The translations under genes and the position numbers were made by a program. This document shows, piece by piece, positions 57,263 to 64,000 of a stretch of DNA of 64,000 bases. The first letter of the stretch is position 1; the number at the start of each line of letters is the position of its first letter. The notes beneath the pieces are model-generated. The model ran no database searches. It saw nothing but the letters and a program-made list of their open reading frames with translations, and was not told the DNA's origin. Source of the stretch: Streptomyces aurantiogriseus (GTDB lineage Bacteria; Actinomycetota; Actinomycetes; Streptomycetales; Streptomycetaceae); contig NZ_BMSX01000027.1 of assembly GCF_014649375.1 (NCBI RefSeq), positions 1 through 64,000 of the forward strand, in the 5' to 3' direction.

Positions 57263-57955
57263 TCAGTGTCCTTCGTGCTTGCGCCGGTCCTGGGCCTGGG
57301 TGGCGATGACGGCGGCCTGGATGCGCCGCTCCACACCGAGCTTGGCCAGCAGGCGGGAGATGTGGTTCTTCACCGTCTTCTCCGCGAGATAGAGCCGCTG
57401 GCCGATTTGGCGGTTGGTGAGCCCTTCGCCGATAAGGGCCAGGATCTCCCGCTCCCGCTCGGTCAGCCCCGGCAGGGCTTCGGGCTCGGGCTCGGGCTCC
57501 TGGCCCTGACGCAGGCGGGCCATCAGCTTGGCGGTGGCACTCGGGTCGAGCAGGGACTGCCCGGCGGCCACCGTGCGCACGGCCGACACCAGGTCCGAGC
57601 CCTGGATCTGCTTCAGGACATATCCCGAGGCACCCGCCATGATCGAGTCCAGCAGGGCCTCCTCGTCGTCGAAGGAGGTGAGCATCAGGCAGGCCAGCTC
57701 CGGCATCTGCGAGCGCAGCTCCCGGCACACGGTCACACCGTCGCCGTCGGGCAGACGTACGTCGAGCACGGCCACCTGCGGGCGCAGCGCGGGGACGCGG
57801 ACCAGTGCCTGCTCCACGTTCGCGGCCTCGCCGATCACGGTGATGTCCGGTTCGTCGTTCAGCAGGTCGTGTACCCCGCGTCGTACCACCTCGTGGTCGT
57901 CCAGCAGGAAGACCCGGATCGGGTTGTCGGGTCCGGGTCGCTCGCTGTCCGCCAT
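57263..57955 (-). CDS. osdR: NarL-type response regulator, DevR/DosR/OsdR family
   Basis: A 230-residue DNA-binding regulator. The receiver domain (about 13-130) has the acidic pocket LLDDHE and phospho-acceptor Asp65 in VLDVRLPDGDG, plus the conserved Thr in MLTSFDD and Lys in VLKQIQGSDL. The C-terminal LuxR-type helix-turn-helix reads LTEREREILALIGEGLTNRQ and on through KTVKNHISRLLAKLGV. It starts at ATG 57955, with a good GGAG site. Three box-like repeats lie upstream (58011-58077), suggesting autoregulation. It should bind the GGGMC-N4-GKCCC boxes of this window after phosphorylation by the kinase at 302-2038. The separation of the two genes is unusual. Confidence 0.93.
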   Translation of the reverse strand: MADSERPGPDNPIRVFLLDDHEVVRRGVHDLLNDEPDITVIGEAANVEQALVRVPALRPQVAVLDVRLPDGDGVTVCRELRSQMPELACLMLTSFDDEEALLDSIMAGASGYVLKQIQGSDLVSAVRTVAAGQSLLDPSATAKLMARLRQGQEPEPEPEALPGLTEREREILALIGEGLTNRQIGQRLYLAEKTVKNHISRLLAKLGVERRIQAAVIATQAQDRRKHEGH

Positions 57956-58010
57956 CGACGGCTCCTGTCCTGTGTCGTCTGTCTCTGGCACCGGAAACCG
58001 CCAGATGGGC

Positions 58011-58077
58011 GGGACCGGTCCCTTCCTGTCGCAGATCCTGCGCGATTCCGGACCGAACGGCCAGGGCCGATCGGCCC
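58011..58077. promoter_or_regulatory. Cluster of three DosR/OsdR-like boxes upstream of the response regulator
   Basis: GGGACCGGTCCC (58011-58022, a shorter palindrome), GGACCGAACGGCC (58050-58062) and the perfect palindrome GGGCCGATCGGCCC (58064-58077) lie 56-122 bp before the regulator start. This is the best-conserved cluster in the window and suggests autoregulation. The gap 57956-58307 holds no gene. Confidence 0.65.
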
Positions 58078-58200
58078 TTTTCGCTCCGGCGTTCCCGCCT
58101 TCCGAGGAGTACCGGCGTCTGTCGCCTACCCGGTGCTGGCCGGTGCCGAACGCCGAGTAGACCGAGCGGGCCTTCACCGTGGGGACCATGCCGTCCGAGT

Positions 58201-58214
58201 CGGGACCATCGGCC
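58201..58214. promoter_or_regulatory. DosR/OsdR-like box upstream of the universal stress protein
   Basis: GGGACCATCGGCCC is close to the narG2 box (GGGACCATTGGGCC). It lies 94 bp before ATG 58308. Confidence 0.6.
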
Positions 58215-58307
58215 CCTGGAACCACGGCCGCCCTGTCGTGAGGCTCGGGACGAGGGCCGGCGCAGTCGTCCACGGCCCGTTGGTCCCGTATCCGGAGGTC
58301 TCTTCCC

Positions 58308-59180
58308 ATGATTCGCCCCATCACCGTCGGCATGGACGGCTCCCCCGAAAGCCTGGCTGCCGCCGACTGGGCCGCCCGCGACGCGCAGCGCCGCACCCTG
58401 CCGCTGCATCTGGTGCATGCCTGGATCTGGCAGCCACACGATGTGCCCGTCGCGCAGGACCTGGACGCGCAGAAGCAGTGGGCCCAGCACATGCTGCGGG
58501 AAGCCGAGGAGGAGCTGCGCGGAAGGCACCCGGCACTGACGGTCAGCACCGAACAGATCTCCGACACCGCAGCCGAGGTGCTGCTGGGCCAGGCCGAGAA
58601 AGCCCAGATGCTGGTGCTGGGCTCCAGCGGTCACGGCGCCATTGCCGGGTTCCTGCTCGGTTCCGTCGGGCAGCAGGTGCTGGCCCGGGCGAACAGCCCG
58701 GTGGTCATGGTGCGGGCGAACGCCCGCTCGGCAGCCAAGCACGATGGTGGGGAGGTCGTGGTAGGGCTCGACGACCTCGACGGCCCTGCCGTGCCGCTGC
58801 TGGAATTCGCTTTCGACGCGGCCGCCGCCCGCAGGACCGCGCTGCGCATCGTGCACGCGCCGAGCCTGCCGCCGCTGTACGGATATGGCCCGGTTGTGGG
58901 GCAGCTGGCCAGCCAGGAAGGCGGTATCACGGGGCAGGCGGAGAAGGCACTGTCCGACGCTGTCACGCCATGGCGGGAGAAGTACCCGCAGGTCCCCGTC
59001 GCCCACACGGTCGAGCTCACCCGCCCCTCCGGAATCGTGCTGAAGGCCGCCGCGCAGGCCGGACTCGTGGTGGTCGGCCGCCGGGTGCACCGTCCGGCGC
59101 TCGGTATGCGCATCGGGCCGGTGGCCCACGCAGTGCTGCACCATGCCGCCGCCCCGGTCGCCGTAGTGCCTCACGGCTGA
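58308..59180 (+). CDS. Universal stress protein, tandem UspA domains
   Basis: A 290-residue tandem USP. The first domain opens PITVGMDGSPESLAAADWAARDA and carries the ATP-binding motif G-2x-G-9x-G-S in LGSSGHGAIAGFLLGSVGQQVL. The second domain starts with EVVVGLDDLDGPAVPLLEFAF and ends in the degenerate VVGRRVHRPALGMRIGPVAHAVLHH. Such proteins are among the strongest DosR-regulated genes in mycobacteria and bind ATP to slow growth. The ATG 58308 has GGAGG upstream. A DosR-like box precedes it. Confidence 0.93.
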   Translation: MIRPITVGMDGSPESLAAADWAARDAQRRTLPLHLVHAWIWQPHDVPVAQDLDAQKQWAQHMLREAEEELRGRHPALTVSTEQISDTAAEVLLGQAEKAQMLVLGSSGHGAIAGFLLGSVGQQVLARANSPVVMVRANARSAAKHDGGEVVVGLDDLDGPAVPLLEFAFDAAAARRTALRIVHAPSLPPLYGYGPVVGQLASQEGGITGQAEKALSDAVTPWREKYPQVPVAHTVELTRPSGIVLKAAAQAGLVVVGRRVHRPALGMRIGPVAHAVLHHAAAPVAVVPHG

Positions 59181-59305
59181 GGGCCGGATTCCGCTCGGCT
59201 TGAGGCCGGGTGGCCCCACCGCCGGGGACGTCCAGTACCTGCCGCCGCAGCGCAGCCCGTTCGACCCTGGAACCGCACCGACCAGACAGACCTGAGGAGC
59301 ATCAC

Positions 59306-60316
59306 ATGAAGGCAGCAGTCGTCCGGTCCTTCAGCGAGCCGCTGGTGATCGAGGACCGTCCCGACCCGGAGCCCGGCCCCGGCCAGGTCCGCATCCGGCT
59401 GGAGGCGTCCGGGCTGTGCCACACCGACATCCACGCCGCCCACGGCGACTGGCCGGTCAAGCCCACCCCGCCGTTCGTCCCCGGCCACGAGGGCGTCGGC
59501 ATCGTCGAGGCGCTCGGTGACGGGGTGACCCACCTGGCCGTCGGTCAGCGGGTGGCGGTGCCGTGGCTCGGCTGGGCCTGCGGGCGGTGCGAGCACTGCC
59601 TGTCCGGCTGGGAGACGCTGTGCGAGCAGCAGCAGAACACCGGCTACAGCGTGGACGGCGGATACGCCGAGAAGATGCTCGCCCCGGCCGACTTCGCCGC
59701 CGTGGTCCCGGACGGCATCGACCCGCGCGACGCGGCCCCGCTGACCTGCGCCGGCGTCACCACGTACAAGGCACTCAAGGTCGCCGACGTACGACCGACC
59801 CAGCTGGTGGCGATCTCCGGCGTCGGCGGCCTCGGCCACCTCGCCGTGCAGTACGCGAAGATCGCCGGAGCGACCGTCGCCGCGATCGACGTCACCGACG
59901 AGAAGCTCGAACTCGCCCGTGAGCTCGGCGCCGACATCCTCATCGACGCCCGCAAGGAAGACCCCGCCGAGGTCCTGAAGCAGCACGGCGGCGCCCACGC
60001 GGCGATCGCGCTGGCCGTCAACGAGCAGGCGTTCGCCTCCGTCTACGGCGGACTGCGGCGCGGCGGCAAGCTGGTCATGGTCGCCCTACCCGCCGGCGGC
60101 ACCATCAGCGTGCCGATCTTCGACACCGTCCTGAACGGCACCTCCGTGATCGGCTCGATCGTCGGCACCCGCCAGGACCTGGACGAGGTGTTCCAGCTGC
60201 ACGCCGCCGGACGCACCAAGGTCATCTACGAGACCCGGCCGCTGGACACCGTCAACGACTCCATCACCGAAGTCCTCAACGGGCAGATCAAGGCACGCAT
60301 CGTCTTCGAGATGTGA
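59306..60316 (+). CDS. Zinc-dependent alcohol dehydrogenase (AdhA/AdhP type)
   Basis: A 336-residue medium-chain dehydrogenase. Catalytic-zinc residues are in GLCHTDIH and GHEGVG; the structural-zinc cluster is CGRCEHCLSGWETLC; NAD binding is in ISGVGGLGHLAVQYAKIAGA. It would interconvert alcohols and aldehydes, probably ethanol and acetaldehyde, with NAD(H). It begins at ATG 59306 with GAGGAG upstream and sits between the USP and PPDK genes on the same strand. Actinobacterial dormancy clusters usually contain such an Adh. The weak GGCC-rich sequence at 59203-59218 might be a degenerate box. Confidence 0.92.
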   Translation: MKAAVVRSFSEPLVIEDRPDPEPGPGQVRIRLEASGLCHTDIHAAHGDWPVKPTPPFVPGHEGVGIVEALGDGVTHLAVGQRVAVPWLGWACGRCEHCLSGWETLCEQQQNTGYSVDGGYAEKMLAPADFAAVVPDGIDPRDAAPLTCAGVTTYKALKVADVRPTQLVAISGVGGLGHLAVQYAKIAGATVAAIDVTDEKLELARELGADILIDARKEDPAEVLKQHGGAHAAIALAVNEQAFASVYGGLRRGGKLVMVALPAGGTISVPIFDTVLNGTSVIGSIVGTRQDLDEVFQLHAAGRTKVIYETRPLDTVNDSITEVLNGQIKARIVFEM

Positions 60317-60420
60317 CCGCCCACGCCTGGCTGCTGCACCTCGCGCACCGACCGAGGTGCAGCTCCGCGAGTGGCCGAGGCGCACTCTCCCTCTGGGAAG
60401 CAGGAAGGAATAACACCGTC

Positions 60421-63105
<2,685 letters not shown>

Positions 63106-63219
63106 CACACGAGGCCGGGGATGAAGGTCCGGCGTCTGTCCTGTGGACCGCCGGCCGCCATGTGAGACGACGACGATGTGCGGCGGTGCGCCGCCGCACC
63201 TATTCGGAGAACAGGCACG

Positions 63220-64000
63220 ATGGAGACAACGTTTCGAGGCGTCGGTGTCAGCCACGGTGTGGTGATCGGCACGGTACGCCACATGGGGACCGCGGTCCTA
63301 CAGCCGCCCGACCGACGGATCCCGCCCGAGGCCATGCGGGGTGAACAGGGCCGCGCCCGGCGGGCGGCCGACGTGGTTGCCGCGGATCTCACGGCGCGCG
63401 GTGCCCTGGCCGGCGGTGAGGCACAAGCGGTTCTTGAGGCCCAGGCCCTGATGGCACAGGACCCCGAACTGATGGCGGAGGTCGAGCGGCGTATCGGCGG
63501 GGGCAGCTGCGCCGAGCGCGCGGTCTTCGACGCCTTCGCCGCGTACCGGGCGTTGCTGGCAAAGGCGGGCGAGTATCTCGCGGGCCGGGTCGCCGATCTG
63601 GATGACGTACGCGACCGCGTCATCGCCCGGCTGCTCGGAGTGCCGATGCCGGGCCTGCCGGACAGCAAGGAACCCTATGTGCTGCTCGCCCGCGATCTTG
63701 CCCCAGCGGACACCGCGCTGCTGGACCCAGCCCTGGTGCTGGGCTTCGTGACCGAGCAGGGCGGGCCGACGAGTCACAGCGCCATCCTCGCCCGTGCCCT
63801 GGGTGTACCGGCTGTCGTGGCGTTGCCCGGCGCCACCGGGGTGGCCGAGGGCACCGTCGTCGCGGTGGACGGCAGTACCGGCGAGGTGTTCCTGGAGCCG
63901 GATGCCCGCAAGCGGGCAGAGCTGGAGCGTCAGGCCGCCGCCCACGAAGCGGCCCTGGCCTCTGCCTCCGGTCCCGGGGCCACCGTGGACGGACACCGGG
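63220..64000 (+). CDS. ptsI: PEP-protein phosphotransferase (PTS enzyme I), 5' part
   Basis: The gene runs off the window; 260 codons are visible from ATG 63220, preceded by GGAG. The N-terminal GVGVSHGVVIG, the HPr-binding helical domain (RRAADVVAADLTARG to AYRALLAKAGEYLAGRVADLDDVRDR) and the active-site loop GGPTSHSAILARALG with His186 match enzyme I, whose phospho-His is His189 in E. coli. The C-terminal PEP barrel is outside the window. Its position directly after ppdK suggests a PEP-linked control or a dormancy PTS branch rather than the housekeeping enzyme. Confidence 0.88.
   Translation, partial: METTFRGVGVSHGVVIGTVRHMGTAVLQPPDRRIPPEAMRGEQGRARRAADVVAADLTARGALAGGEAQAVLEAQALMAQDPELMAEVERRIGGGSCAERAVFDAFAAYRALLAKAGEYLAGRVADLDDVRDRVIARLLGVPMPGLPDSKEPYVLLARDLAPADTALLDPALVLGFVTEQGGPTSHSAILARALGVPAVVALPGATGVAEGTVVAVDGSTGEVFLEPDARKRAELERQAAAHEAALASASGPGATVDGHR

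Noticed and set aside
58170..58195. A second DosR-like box before the USP gene (GGGCCTTCACCGTGGGGACC region)
   Set aside because: The half-sites are too far apart and lack the N4 spacing, so I do not count it.

Overview
The base composition (GC-rich, strong third-position G/C), gene overlaps of the ATGA/GTGA kind and the gene content all point to an actinomycete, most likely Streptomyces. The core resembles the oxygen-stress/dormancy island of Streptomyces (the OsdKR regulon, equivalent to DevS/DevR or DosS/DosR of Mycobacterium tuberculosis): a GAF sensor kinase (302-2038), a NarL-type response regulator (57263-57955), respiratory nitrate reductases, a universal stress protein, Acg-type nitroreductases, a PNPOx-fold protein, alcohol dehydrogenase and pyruvate phosphate dikinase. 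A 14-bp motif of form GGGMC-N4-GKCCC, which fits the core of the mycobacterial DosR box, recurs in front of many of these genes.

Layout. 0.3-4 kb: sensor kinase and a DASS-type anion transporter. 4.3-13.2 kb (minus): nar operon 1, whose narG carries three lesions while narHJI are intact, then a hemerythrin and a NarK-like transporter. 13.5-16.3 kb: PNPOx-fold protein behind a 44-bp palindrome, a decayed nitroreductase and an AT-richer two-gene unit of unknown function. 16.3-22.7 kb: a long non-coding stretch with two DosR-like boxes, a GAF regulator with its aldehyde dehydrogenase, a DUF3800 protein and a nitroreductase. 22.8-29 kb (minus): a denitrification block (CopD-like membrane protein, a membrane-anchored NirK-type fusion, radical SAM/SPASM protein, membrane protein, hemerythrin-DUF2249). 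29.4-37.2 kb: intact narGHJI operon 2 coupled to a VKOR-family protein and followed by a small MobA-associated protein. 37.2-42.4 kb: an IS701-type element beside a Gabija-like OLD nuclease/UvrD helicase pair. 42.7-45.8 kb: IS remnant and a feoA-feoB-NifU-like operon with an iron box. 46.3-49.8 kb: cysE-cysK, methyltransferase and cupin. 49.8-52.4 kb: unknown protein, flavohemoglobin remnant, nitroreductase and GAPDH remnant. 52.4-55.9 kb: a three-gene ABC-3C conflict system. 56.1-64 kb: GAPDH, response regulator, universal stress protein, alcohol dehydrogenase, PPDK and the start of a PTS enzyme I.

Together the genes describe a hypoxia/NO survival programme: redox sensing by the kinase and regulator, nitrate then nitrite as electron acceptors, NO or O2 handling by hemerythrins, iron and cysteine supply for Fe-S enzymes, and fermentative carbon metabolism through aldehyde/alcohol dehydrogenases and PPDK. 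Defence genes (Gabija-like, ABC-3C and possibly the 14.9-16.3 kb pair) and an IS are interspersed. Several paralogues are decaying (narG1, a nitroreductase, a GAPDH fragment, the hmp start), so the island looks repeatedly rearranged. All family assignments come from reading the sequence; no database search was run.
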